NCBI GenBank assembly: GCA_964581355.1
Contig: CAZOOA010000055.1
Coordinates: 1 to 20,101, forward strand
DNA length: 20,101 nucleotides
From: CAZOOA01 sp964581355
Lineage (GTDB): Bacteria > Bacillota > Dethiobacteria > DTU022 > UBA8154
Reading direction: 5' to 3'
Position 1 is the stretch's first letter; every line of letters starts with the position of its first letter. Below the pieces are notes generated by a model. The model worked only from the letters and a program-made list of their open reading frames with translations, was not told where the DNA came from and ran no database searches. Shown piece after piece: positions 1 to 7,351 of this stretch. Position numbers and translations under genes: made by a program.

Positions 1-39
1 AAAGAGATTTTGCCCCTGGAGGGAGGGGTCGGTAAATGA
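1..39 (+). CDS. C-terminal tail of the gene upstream of cbiQ (partial)
   Basis: Frame 1 reads KEILPLEGGVGK followed by TGA at 37-39. This stop overlaps the cbiQ ATG as ATGA, the usual arrangement for coupled genes in one operon. From the neighbours it would be another component of the metal ECF transporter (a CbiM- or CbiN-like substrate-specific subunit), but twelve residues identify nothing. A second frame also closes here with TAA at 33-35, so the reading frame itself is not certain. The purine run at 18-28 inside this tail is the ribosome binding site of cbiQ. Confidence 0.35.
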   Translation, partial: KEILPLEGGVGK

Positions 40-737
40 AAGTAAGCTTTGTTGATCAGTTGGCTGTGCAGGGCAGCACGGTGCTGCACCGGGCAGAAGC
101 ATGGAGCAAGCTTCTTGCTGCAATGATTTTAATCGCCGGGATTATTCTTTGCCATCATTGGGAGCTTTTGCTTCCCCTGTTTCTCCTGGCTGGCATCTTA
201 TTATGGAGAACAGGCCTTTCTCCTGTCCAGCAGTTATACTTTTATCTTTATCCTTTAATTTTCAGTTTTTTGTATGGGCATTACCTGGTGGGGCTGGAGG
301 GAGCCCAGCTGTTGGTAATTATTTTGCGTGCAGTTACAGCTGTAATGACCCTACTGCTTTTGATGTCTACGACCCCCTACATTGAAGTGTTTTCTGCACT
401 TAACCGGGTGCTGCCTTCTGTTCTTACCGATGTCATGTTTTTAACCTACCGGGCGTTGTTTTTGTTGGCCGGGCGGCTCAAGGAATTACTGGTGGCCATC
501 AAATTGCGGGGGGGTGCCAGCTCGGGAAATTTGCTGCGCAACCTGGTTAGCACAGGTACCTACCTGGGTATGGCATTTTTAACTGCCGTAGACCTGAATG
601 AACGCAGTTACTGGATGCTGCTGCTGCGGGGCTACCGGGGCGGCATTGAAAAAACGGAAAAGAAGACTTCAGGAATAATCAATGGAGTTCTGCTCCTTGT
701 TGCTTCAATCTTTTTTCTAGTGACGGTGATCTGGTGA
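36..737 (+). CDS. cbiQ: ECF transporter transmembrane (T) subunit, CbiQ family
   Basis: This is the membrane coupling subunit of an energy-coupling-factor importer, most likely for cobalt or nickel. The 233-residue protein is mostly hydrophobic, with about five or six membrane segments (roughly residues 25-60, 65-110 and 130-150, and a last helix near 213-232). Two Arg-Gly motifs sit in the cytoplasmic region after the core helices: KLRGG near 157-161 and LLRGYRGG near 197-204. In this family such short RG motifs dock onto the ATPase. The start is ATG at 36 behind a GGAGGGAGGGG ribosome binding site. The stop overlaps the GTG start of the ATPase gene by four bases, so the two are coupled. Cobalt as substrate is inferred from family naming and the B12/tetrapyrrole setting; the substrate-binding subunit lies outside the window. 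Confidence 0.85.
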   Translation: MKVSFVDQLAVQGSTVLHRAEAWSKLLAAMILIAGIILCHHWELLLPLFLLAGILLWRTGLSPVQQLYFYLYPLIFSFLYGHYLVGLEGAQLLVIILRAVTAVMTLLLLMSTTPYIEVFSALNRVLPSVLTDVMFLTYRALFLLAGRLKELLVAIKLRGGASSGNLLRNLVSTGTYLGMAFLTAVDLNERSYWMLLLRGYRGGIEKTEKKTSGIINGVLLLVASIFFLVTVIW

Positions 738-1591
738 GACGAATTGTTGATATTGGCTGTATTAGCCACCGCTACCCTGACTCAACTGAAGTGCGCATCT
801 GCGGGCTGGAATTTTTTATGCATGAGAAAGAAGTGGTGGGTCTTTTAGGCGGCAATGGTTCCGGGAAAACCACGCTTTTGTCACACATTACCGGTTTGTT
901 GGCTCCAGCCCAGGGGGAAGTGTCTGTTTTTGGGCTGCAGCCGCGCAGGGAGTTCAAGCAATTATGGAAGAAAATCGGGGTGCTGCTGCAGTCTGTGGAT
1001 GAGCAGCTGATTGGTCCAACTGTCCGGGATGACATTGCTTTTTCCCTGAAAAATGCAGGCTGGCCCCGGGAAGACACAGAAAATAGAGTAAAAGAAGTGA
1101 TGAACGATCTGGGTATTGTTCACCTGGCGGATAAAATTCCCCAGCACTTAAGTGGAGGCGAGAAGCAAAAAGTGGCCCTGGCCGGGGCCCTGGCACTCAA
1201 GCCGGGACTGCTGGTCCTGGATGAGCCTTTTTCCCGGGTGGACCAAAAAAGTAAAAAAGAACTGGCAGGACTTTTAAAAAAAATAACTCACAGGCACGAG
1301 ACAGCAATCTTATTTACTGCACACGACCTTTCACATCTGCCTGATTTGGCTGATACTGTCTACGTGATGAAGCAGGGAGAACTCTTGGCTCGGGGTCGGC
1401 CCGGGGATATTCTCCTGGACTTGGAACTGCTCAAAAACGCAGGATTGGAACCTCCCTCTATCTTGGAACTTGTAGAACTGCTGCGGGAGCGAGGTATTGA
1501 TGTTCCTTATACCCTTAACCCCGGGGAGCTGGCTGACTATTTAGCGAATATTTTAACCGGGGAGCTTTCATCCAAATATGACCAAAGTTAA
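734..1591 (+). CDS. cbiO: ECF transporter ATP-binding subunit, CbiO family
   Basis: This 285-residue ABC ATPase powers the ECF importer together with CbiQ. Visible motifs in order are Walker A GGNGSGKT (about residues 39-46), a Q-loop at LLQSVDEQ (about 84-91), the signature LSGGEKQK (about 139-146), Walker B LLVLDEPF (about 159-166) and the switch histidine in FTAHDLSH. The start is GTG at 734, overlapping the cbiQ stop as GTGA. About 60 residues after the switch region form the C-terminal extension usual in ECF ATPases (HAGLEPP-like segment LKNAGLEPPSI). It is the last gene of this operon; a strong hairpin begins at its stop codon. The ATPase assignment is certain; the transported metal is inferred. 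Confidence 0.9.
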   Translation: MRRIVDIGCISHRYPDSTEVRICGLEFFMHEKEVVGLLGGNGSGKTTLLSHITGLLAPAQGEVSVFGLQPRREFKQLWKKIGVLLQSVDEQLIGPTVRDDIAFSLKNAGWPREDTENRVKEVMNDLGIVHLADKIPQHLSGGEKQKVALAGALALKPGLLVLDEPFSRVDQKSKKELAGLLKKITHRHETAILFTAHDLSHLPDLADTVYVMKQGELLARGRPGDILLDLELLKNAGLEPPSILELVELLRERGIDVPYTLNPGELADYLANILTGELSSKYDQS

Positions 1592-1613
1592 TGCCCCGGC
1601 TGAACCGGGGCAT
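1591..1613 (+). terminator. Perfect 9-bp hairpin at the end of cbiO
   Basis: ATGCCCCGG and CCGGGGCAT form a perfect 9-bp stem around a five-base loop, starting on the last base of the cbiO stop codon. No T-run follows on either strand (GATTAATAAAT on plus), so it is not a canonical intrinsic terminator. Placed between convergent cbiO and the chemoreceptor gene, it probably ends or protects the cbiO transcript. Confidence 0.5.
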
Positions 1614-1721
1614 GATTAATAAATCGGTCGCCGATACAGGGAAAGCGGAACTCCTCCAAGTGGGAAACAGGTTTGAAAACCCATTTTCATCCCCTGTTGT
1701 GGCCCGGATAGACCGTGGCGG

Positions 1722-3596
1722 TTAGTATTTGAATTTGTTCACGCTTTCATCCAGGTCGTTGACCAGGCTCTGGAGTTCGGTGGCAGAGTTGGCGATCTCG
1801 CCCATGGTCGCTGTTTGTTCTTCCACCGCAGCGGACACTTCTTCGCTACCTGCACCCATTTCCTGTGATGCGGCGGCTACCTGTTGAATCTGGTGTGCAA
1901 TATCCTGGATATGGTTAATAATTGCACCCAACACTTCGCCCGTTGAAGCAATGACCTCGGAACCGCTATGGACTTCCTGGACGCTTTTGTCCATATCTTG
2001 CGCTGCATTCTGGGCTTCTGACTGTGTTGCCTGGACAATGTCAGTGATTTCAGAGGCCGAATTTGCCGATTGTTCGGCCAGCTTTCGAACTTCATCCGCG
2101 ACAACGGCGAAGCCCTTTCCTTGCTCTCCTGCCCGTGCTGCTTCAATGGCTGCGTTTAAGGCCAACAGGTTGGTTTGGTCGGCGATTCCTTTGATGGTAT
2201 CGACAATTTTGCCGATGTTTTGGGTGCGTTCGTTTAAGGAGTAGACGACATCTTTCAGGTTGTTAACGTTGCTGGATATGTTTTCCATTTGGGATGAGGC
2301 TTTTTGTACGGCCTCTGATCCTTCTTCAGCTTTTTCGGAAATTTCCTGCCCTTTTTCGCTCATCTGTTGGGAACTGCTGCTTAAGCTTTGGGCGCCATTG
2401 GAAAACTCATTGGCTGATGCGGCAACTTCTTCTAAAGAAGCGCTCATTTCTTCTGATGAGGAAGCCAATGTCTCACTGGATTCGTGGACTTTTTCCGTGC
2501 CTTCTTTTACTTTCGCCAGCATTTCTTTCATAGACTTTTGCATCTTGTCGAAACTGTTAGCCAGAAGACCGAGTTCATCCTGCATTTCAAGGGCATGTTC
2601 CGGCACTTCTTTGGAGAAGTCCCCGGTGGCCATATTATCTGCAAACTGGCTGCACTCTCTAATCGGGTTGGCAATGCTGCGGCCTGTATACCAGGAGAAG
2701 AAGGCACCGACAGCTATAACACCCAGGGATAGGGCGGCGATAACAATCCGTAAATTCAAAGTGCTTGCCAGCACTTCGTCTTCGAAAGAGCCTACGGCCA
2801 GGCTCCAGCCAGTATCTCCAATAGGGTGGTAGGCCATAAAGCGCTTTTCTCCATGAAAATCATAGTTTTCAACATTGTGCTCTTGGGCTACCATGCTGTC
2901 TAAAACTCCAGCTAATTCTACAAATTCTGGATCAGTTTCTGCCATTTCCCGAAAATCAACCTCGTCATAAACCAGGTCCCGGTCGTCATGGGCAATGGGA
3001 ATACCCCGGGAGTTGATGATAAACGCATAGCCACGTTCGCCAAAGCCCATCTCGTCGGTTAGTTCACTGAGAAAAGCGGCATCTCTAGTGCCGAGAATCA
3101 TCCCTGTAATGGAACCGTTATTGTAGAGGGGGGCAGCGCAGACCATAACCATGGTTCCGTCCTCCCGGCTGACGATGGGTTCCGAAATGTTCGCTTCTCC
3201 TGCCATGGCTTTCTGGAAATAATCCCGGTCGCTGATATCCATTTCATCAAAGTTTACCGTGGTCAGGTTCCCTGCTGTATCTGCGATCCCCATGGTTTGG
3301 AAGCCGCTTCTTTCCATCTCTGAGCGAAGCACAGCCAGCCTTTCTTCCTCTTCCACTTCGGGGGATTTGACTGTCTCCAGGTTGGCCAGCACTTCCATAA
3401 TTTCCAAGTTTTGCCCCACATAGCCCTGTATGTTAGCTGCCCCTTCTTCCGAAAGACCTAAAAGGGCATTTTCCACTTCGGCAACCAGGGCGTTGGAAGA
3501 CAGGATGTAGGCGGTGATACCAATGGTGGCGCAGACGACAAGCAGAATAATGATAATATAGGTCGTGATTTTCTTCCCGATACTGTTAAATTTCAT
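1722..3596 (-). CDS. Methyl-accepting chemotaxis protein with dCache-type sensor
   Basis: This 624-residue membrane chemoreceptor has an N-terminal transmembrane helix (about 11-33), a large extracytoplasmic sensor (about 35-280) of the dCache_1 type, with the family-typical stretch DRDYFQKAMAGE followed by a conserved R..G turn, a second membrane helix (about 282-303), a HAMP linker (about 305-360) and a long coiled-coil signalling domain. The signalling tip reads GIADQTNLLALNAAIEAARA followed by GEQGKGFAVVADEVRKLAEQS, the hallmark hairpin that contacts CheA and CheW. The C-terminus (NKFKY) has no CheR-docking pentapeptide of the NWETF type. The start ATG at 3596 has AGAGGAGAAT at 3602-3611 as ribosome binding site. 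A promoter, a c-di-GMP riboswitch and a terminator lie upstream, so expression probably responds to the motile/sessile second messenger. The ligand cannot be told. No other chemotaxis gene is nearby. Confidence 0.95.
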   Translation of the reverse strand: MKFNSIGKKITTYIIIILLVVCATIGITAYILSSNALVAEVENALLGLSEEGAANIQGYVGQNLEIMEVLANLETVKSPEVEEEERLAVLRSEMERSGFQTMGIADTAGNLTTVNFDEMDISDRDYFQKAMAGEANISEPIVSREDGTMVMVCAAPLYNNGSITGMILGTRDAAFLSELTDEMGFGERGYAFIINSRGIPIAHDDRDLVYDEVDFREMAETDPEFVELAGVLDSMVAQEHNVENYDFHGEKRFMAYHPIGDTGWSLAVGSFEDEVLASTLNLRIVIAALSLGVIAVGAFFSWYTGRSIANPIRECSQFADNMATGDFSKEVPEHALEMQDELGLLANSFDKMQKSMKEMLAKVKEGTEKVHESSETLASSSEEMSASLEEVAASANEFSNGAQSLSSSSQQMSEKGQEISEKAEEGSEAVQKASSQMENISSNVNNLKDVVYSLNERTQNIGKIVDTIKGIADQTNLLALNAAIEAARAGEQGKGFAVVADEVRKLAEQSANSASEITDIVQATQSEAQNAAQDMDKSVQEVHSGSEVIASTGEVLGAIINHIQDIAHQIQQVAAASQEMGAGSEEVSAAVEEQTATMGEIANSATELQSLVNDLDESVNKFKY

Positions 3597-3611
3597 CTCG
3601 ATTCTCCTCTA

Positions 3612-3827
3612 CAAGGTGGGAATAAAAAAATTGATCATGGGTGTTGAAATATATGTGCAGCTATGGTCTTATCGGGTCGCAAAGGGAATAAAAAGGGTTG
3701 ATTAAGAATTAGTTTTGCTCAGCGCATACCTCCGATCCAGGTGTATTACCGATTACAGTTGGCATTTTCAGCCCCAAGAGACTTTTCAGCGCAAGTAGGA
3801 GGTTGTCAACTGTTGCTGGCATTCCAG
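3612..3827 (-). promoter_or_regulatory. Long 5' leader between riboswitch terminator and chemoreceptor
   Basis: About 215 nt of transcript separate the terminator from the chemoreceptor ribosome binding site, with no convincing reading frame. On the minus-strand RNA, ACAGUUG occurs at 3853-3847 (in the terminator) and again at 3813-3807, and its complement CAACUGU occurs at 3761-3755. ACCUCC (3803-3798) and GGAGGU (3733-3728) are also complementary. The segments interleave, so alternative pairings are possible. No known RNA family is recognised in this part. Confidence 0.35.
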
Positions 3828-3870
3828 TAAAATATAAATCCTGCTTCAACTGTAGTTACCCGAAGCAGGA
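3828..3870 (-). terminator. Intrinsic terminator in the riboswitch expression platform
   Basis: On the minus strand TCCTGCTTC and GAAGCAGGA form a perfect 9-bp stem (3870-3862 with 3847-3839) with a 14-nt loop, followed directly by TTTATATTTT (3838-3829). It lies about 33 nt after the c-di-GMP aptamer and ahead of the chemoreceptor gene, the position expected for a transcriptional expression platform. Confidence 0.8.
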
Positions 3871-3902
3871 CATGATAATAGAAGGCAATGAATAATTTCA
3901 CT

Positions 3903-3990
3903 CAGGGTAACCGGGCTGTCATATCAATTTGGGAGCTTGACTTAGACCCCGCAGTTTTGCGCCCCCACCTTTCGACGAGTTTGCCATTTT
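3903..3990 (-). promoter_or_regulatory. Cyclic-di-GMP-I (GEMM-I) riboswitch aptamer
   Basis: The minus-strand RNA shows the conserved GEMM-I blocks in the right order and spacing: GGCAAAC (3985-3979), a stem capped by a GAAA tetraloop, GGCGCAAAAC for the consensus GACGCAAAGC, GGGTCTAAG, and the 3' block CAGCCCGGTTACC ending near 3903. By my count, the G I believe reads the ligand (position 20 in the Vibrio Vc2 numbering) is present, which favours c-di-GMP over the cGAMP-binding variant; that point is inference. The promoter at 4018-4046 and the terminator at 3828-3870 bracket it, so it controls the chemoreceptor gene. Whether it is an ON or OFF switch cannot be decided by eye. Confidence 0.9.
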
Positions 3991-4017
3991 CCTAAAATTC
4001 ATAAAATAACCTAATCA

Positions 4018-4046
4018 ATATTAAAATAAATTAAGGTTTCTGTCAA
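4018..4046 (-). promoter_or_regulatory. Sigma-A promoter of the chemoreceptor transcript
   Basis: On the minus strand a consensus -35 TTGACA (4046-4041) and -10 TAATAT (4023-4018) are separated by exactly 17 bp. Transcription would start near 4010, about 20 nt before the first conserved block of the c-di-GMP aptamer. Confidence 0.8.
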
Positions 4047-4163
4047 TACCTTTGTCGAAAAAGAAGGGAGTACTAGCTTTGACTGGGTTGCAGGGGTGGG
4101 AAATAAAGGAAAGGGCAAACAGTCAATCAGCCTGGCTATAGATGGATCAAGCCTGTGATCAAA

Positions 4164-4930
4164 TTAAGGATAAATATAAGGTATTTCGGGCTTTTCTGCA
4201 GGGATTATTTCCTCAGGAATAATCACCGGAATTTTTTCTCCCAAAAAGGTCTCTTCTTCAATATGTCCCCGAATGCTGACCCATTCATCGGTCTGCAGTT
4301 CTTGAGCGCCTTCGTAAATGCACATGAGTCCGGCCAACTGCATATCAGCAATGCAGCAGACCATGATAAACCGGGCCAGAACAAACTGGTTGTGCTCAAA
4401 TTTTTCGTCTCTGAAGACGAAGCCGGTAATCTCTACCTCTGTGCCCCTGTACTCTTCTGCATCCCGGTAGAGGATATATAGCCAGTTCAGGAAATTCTGT
4501 TCATCCACCACGATATTTCCGTTTTCCAGATCGGGTTTAGGGGAGATTCCTTCCACCATGGCTGGCCGTTCCGGGTCGGCCCCTGGTTCGTGCTGCGGTG
4601 TTTCTTCAAAAAGCATGCCTTCTTCCCCCGGGGGGCTTTCCTGCTGGAATCCGGGTTCTTCTCCCGTTCCCGGTTGAATTTCAGTGCCTTTTGCCCCCGG
4701 TTCCAGGTGATCATTTTGCTCTGCGGCGGCAGAGGGATCCCGGGACAATCCCATTTCCATCTGGCGTCCTTTCAGGTCGCCGCTTCCGATGGATGCCGGG
4801 GGGAAAATCAGGGCCAAAGCCAGGGCCAGCCCAAAAAGGGTGTACGTGGTCAGGCGAACTTTTTGACGTGGAATAGTAAAAATATCCAGGGCGGAAATCA
4901 CGGCCAACAGCCCCATGGTTATGGCTCCAA
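4164..4930 (-). CDS. YcgQ-like TIGR03943 family putative permease subunit (5' end lost in gap)
   Basis: The visible 254 C-terminal residues begin with a membrane segment (LLAVISALDIF), a second one (YTLFGLALALALIFPP), then a Pro/Glu/Gly-rich low-complexity linker of about 75 residues, and end with the diagnostic C-terminal domain. That domain carries GTEVEITGFVFRDEKF, NQFVLARFIMVCCIADMQL and DEWVSIRGHI, matching Bacillus YcgQ in layout (NQFV.RF...CC.AD). Proteins of this family are encoded beside a COG0701 permease and are thought to act with it at the membrane; the transported substrate is unknown, with zinc or another metal suggested by CobW neighbours. The N-terminus, perhaps 40-50 residues, is in the 4931-5030 gap. 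It is the last gene of the operon. The acidic/proline-rich linker is longer than I would expect for the family. Confidence 0.85.
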
Positions 4931-5030
4931 NNNNNNNNNNNNNNNNNNNNNNNNNNNNNNNNNNNNNNNNNNNNNNNNNNNNNNNNNNNNNNNNNNNNNN
5001 NNNNNNNNNNNNNNNNNNNNNNNNNNNNNN
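4931..5030. other. Scaffold gap of 100 N (true gap, unknown length)
   Basis: The flanking sequences share no overlap, unlike the gap at 7784. The missing DNA should encode the last part of the permease and the start of the YcgQ-like gene, so the real length is probably a few hundred bases rather than 100. The reading frames on its two sides need not agree. Confidence 0.95.
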
Positions 5031-6136
5031 AGCCCGGCCAGGACAGCAATGGAAACCCCCAGGAAAACCCGGTACAGGGCCATGGAAGGATTGTCCGGAA
5101 AGGCATAAAAAGTGGAGGCGATAACCACAGGGTCCACGATGGGAGCGGCCAGCATAAAGGTGACCGCTGCTGAAAGGGGAACCCCTTTCTGGATCAGCCG
5201 GCGCATTACCGGGATAATGGCACAGTCGCAAACGGGGAAGAAGACCCCGGCAAATACGGCCAGCACCGTGGCAAGCACGGCGTTGCGGGAGAACAGCTTG
5301 GTGATGAATGACTCGGGAACCAGGACCTGGATAACGGCTGAAACTAATACCCCCAGAAGGATAAAGGGAAACGCCTGCAGCAGGATGCTGACCAAAACAG
5401 TTATAAAAGTTTGTGCCCGGGCCAGGTACAGTTCCCCGGCGGCGTAATCGATGAAACGCAAGGTGAAGATAAAGCCGAAAATAATGAGAATACCGTAAAA
5501 CATGGCGAAAGAGGCAACATTATCCACTGCAGCCGTAAAGCTCTGGTTTCCCCCGGAGAAAAAGCTGTCTTCCGGAAACTCTTGTTCTGCCTTCAGGGCC
5601 GAAGGGAGGTTTAAAAACCCTGCATCTTTGTTTAATTTCTTAATCTGCTTGTAGATCTGCTTGATAGACCTGGGAGGGAGTTTTTCCGTTGCGGTTAAAA
5701 CCACCAGGTCTCCCCGGGCTACCGGTTCCAGGTAAAAATCCCCCAGGTTGGCGCTGTAGGACGTAAATGTTGGCGCATTTAGTACGGTGATGATCCGCTG
5801 CAGGTAGCATTTTTTCCTTAGCTCACGGGTTTCCAGAATTTCCAGCAGCGGTTCGAGGGATTGGGTCCCGTTGGCTTCGATAAATATCCGGGTAGGGGCA
5901 TGTTGCTCCATCAGTTGAAGCAGGTGAGAAGCATCGGGGGCTTTGCCCCGGGCTTTTTCGACAACGAGGTTTTCTCTATCCTGCAAGACGGGGTCGACGG
6001 GCTTTTCCCCGGCTTCGTACTGGATTAACAGGACTTTTTCCTCTTCGTCTTCCAGGTAAGCCTTCAAAGCCTGGTTGATCAGGGTCGTTTTTCCTGCACC
6101 TAAAAAACCGGCTACAATTTCCACTAAAGCACGCAT
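5031..6136 (-). CDS. CobW-like GTPase domain fused to COG0701 (ArsP/YcgR-type) permease, 3' end in gap
   Basis: One uninterrupted frame joins two modules. Residues 1 to about 185 resemble a COG0523/CobW G domain: P-loop GFLGAGKT at 10-17 and a Walker-B-like RIFIEANG near 86-93. From about residue 210 it becomes a multi-spanning permease with the family block VFFPVCDCAIIPVMRRL followed by GVPLSAAVTFMLAAPIVDPV, and it is cut by the gap. The G domain lacks the CxCC metal motif, and TATE stands where the guanine-specificity NKxD is expected, so GTP use is doubtful. The CobW C-terminal domain is absent. ATG at 6136 is preferred; an in-frame TTG lies at 6142. The gene starts a few bases after the CobW gene stop (6152) and precedes a YcgQ-like partner, so the three probably work together on metal movement. 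The family is clear; the substrate is not. Confidence 0.83.
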
Positions 6137-6151
6137 CGGCAAACAGCTCTT

Positions 6152-7210
6152 TCATTGAGGTTTTTCAAAAAGGCGAATCAATTGTTCCGGTTTTAAGTTT
6201 TCCCCGATTACGACAATCCGTCCTGTATGACTGGCCGGGACTTGGCGGATGTTTTGTTCATCGGGCACGTAATCAAAAAGTAACCAGTCCTGCTCAGTTT
6301 CCTGGACAATACCTTTGGACCGGACAATTTGACCCAGGTCACTGTTGTTGTCCAGGTGGGACAAAATATTTTTCAGCTCCTCTTTTGTAAAACAGCGGGA
6401 GGTTTCGATGCTCCAGGTCTCCAGGGAGCGGGGGGAAATAGAGGTATCCCCCCTGGCCATTTTCAGCAGCTCTGAAAGCTCCTTTGCCGAATCCCCCGAC
6501 TTGTCCGGGCACTCCTTGCCTGCTTGCAAACTTGAAGGGGTGGTCATGTTTTCTCCTCTGGCGCCTGTTTCTTTGCCGGTGCTGTAGAGTTCATTCTTTA
6601 CCCCCTGTTCGCTCTGACCAATGGGCATATAAAGCTCCTCAGTATGAAATCTGTCCCAGGAAGAGGTGACAACCTGGGCTTGGGGATTAAGCTTGTGGAT
6701 GGTGGACTGGATCTGTTCCAGGGTATTATGGTCCATCAGCTGGCTGCGGCTGAGCAGGATTGTCTGAGCGTGGACCAGTTGGTCCTGGTAGAAATCGCTG
6801 AAGTTATCCAGGTAGAGGAAGAATTTGCGGGCATCCACTACCGTGAGCAGCAAATGAACCGTTCCCTGCCTGCTTTTTTCACAATATTCCTGGACCGCGT
6901 TATAAACATCGGATAATTTTCCAACCCCGGAGGGCTCAATGATGATCCGATCCGGTTGAAACCGGGCTTCCATTTCTTCCAGGGCCTCCAGGAAGTTGCC
7001 CCGCAGGCTGCAGCAGATGCAGCCTGAAGTAATTTCCCGGACTTCCAAAGAGCCCTGGCGGACCAGGTCACCGTCAATGTTCACGTCCCCGAATTCGTTT
7101 TCGATTACCACCGTAAGCCTTCCATCCAGGGTTTCATCAAGCAGCTTTTTGATCAGTGTTGTTTTGCCTGCTCCCAAAAAACCGGATATGATTTCAATGG
7201 TCAAGGACAT
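6152..7210 (-). CDS. CobW/COG0523 family metal-chaperone GTPase
   Basis: This 352-residue P-loop GTPase belongs to the family that delivers or stores metals such as zinc or cobalt. It has the P-loop GFLGAGKT at residues 10-17, the family CxCC metal-binding motif in GCICCSLRGNF (cysteines 64, 66, 67), a Walker-B/EPSG motif IIIEPSGVGK near 90-99, and a C-terminal CobW_C domain (about 262-352, with SIETSRCF and RSKGIVQE). The NKxD position reads LSRSQLMD, a departure from consensus. About 60 polar residues (200-260) link the two domains. ATG at 7210 is chosen because it places the P-loop as in the downstream paralogue. The upstream ATG at 7270 would force a GC-rich hairpin into the coding region and has no ribosome binding site. 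It is first of a three-gene operon with a possible metal-responsive operator at 7302-7322. Zinc is the best guess. Confidence 0.87.
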   Translation of the reverse strand: MSLTIEIISGFLGAGKTTLIKKLLDETLDGRLTVVIENEFGDVNIDGDLVRQGSLEVREITSGCICCSLRGNFLEALEEMEARFQPDRIIIEPSGVGKLSDVYNAVQEYCEKSRQGTVHLLLTVVDARKFFLYLDNFSDFYQDQLVHAQTILLSRSQLMDHNTLEQIQSTIHKLNPQAQVVTSSWDRFHTEELYMPIGQSEQGVKNELYSTGKETGARGENMTTPSSLQAGKECPDKSGDSAKELSELLKMARGDTSISPRSLETWSIETSRCFTKEELKNILSHLDNNSDLGQIVRSKGIVQETEQDWLLFDYVPDEQNIRQVPASHTGRIVVIGENLKPEQLIRLFEKPQ

Positions 7211-7235
7211 TGGCAACCCCCTTGGCTTGGAAAAG

Positions 7236-7260
7236 AACCCGGGCAGCAACTGCCCGGGTT
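7236..7260 (-). terminator. Perfect 11-bp hairpin ahead of the CobW gene
   Basis: AACCCGGGCAG and CTGCCCGGGTT are perfect complements around a 3-nt loop. On the minus strand CTTTTCC follows. It either ends the nitronate monooxygenase transcript or, since the promoter at 7292-7320 lies upstream, acts as an attenuator in the leader of the CobW operon. It lies 25 nt before the chosen start. Confidence 0.6.
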
Positions 7261-7291
7261 GATAGACCATAATTTGTTACAGTATGTGGTT

Positions 7292-7320
7292 ATTCTACAA
7301 CAATTGCAAGGGGCTTGCAA
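7292..7320 (-). promoter_or_regulatory. Putative sigma-A promoter of the CobW-permease operon
   Basis: On the minus strand TTGCAA (7320-7315) and TAGAAT (7297-7292) are spaced by exactly 17 bp, matching the consensus 4/6 and 5/6. Transcription would start near 7285. The inverted repeat 7302-7322 covers the -35 box and most of the spacer. Confidence 0.6.
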
Positions 7321-7322
7321 TT
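7302..7322. promoter_or_regulatory. Perfect 9-3-9 inverted repeat, probable repressor operator
   Basis: AATTGCAAG (7302-7310), GGG, CTTGCAATT (7314-7322) is a perfect palindrome of 21 bp overall. It overlaps the promoter of the CobW operon, the classic place for a repressor. Fur-family proteins (Zur, Fur) bind sites of this size, and a Fur-family gene sits at 10939 in this window, but the sequence does not match the Bacillus Zur or Fur consensus. The regulator is therefore inferred only. Confidence 0.55.
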
Positions 7323-7351
7323 ATAAATAATAATCCGGCCTGTTTTTACGT

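Noticed and set aside
3660..3700. Possible SigD (sigma-28) flagellar promoter before the chemoreceptor, CCGATAAG on the minus strand
   Set aside because: The -10 box fits but no TAAA-type -35 box lies 14-16 bp upstream.
4105..4160. A second GEMM-like start (GGGCAAAC on the plus strand)
   Set aside because: None of the other conserved blocks (GACGCAAAG, GGTCTAAG, GGTTACC) follows.
7211..7270. Longer N-terminus of the CobW gene from ATG at 7270
   Set aside because: It would translate the perfect 11-bp hairpin, has no ribosome binding site, and places the P-loop 20 residues later than in the paralogue.
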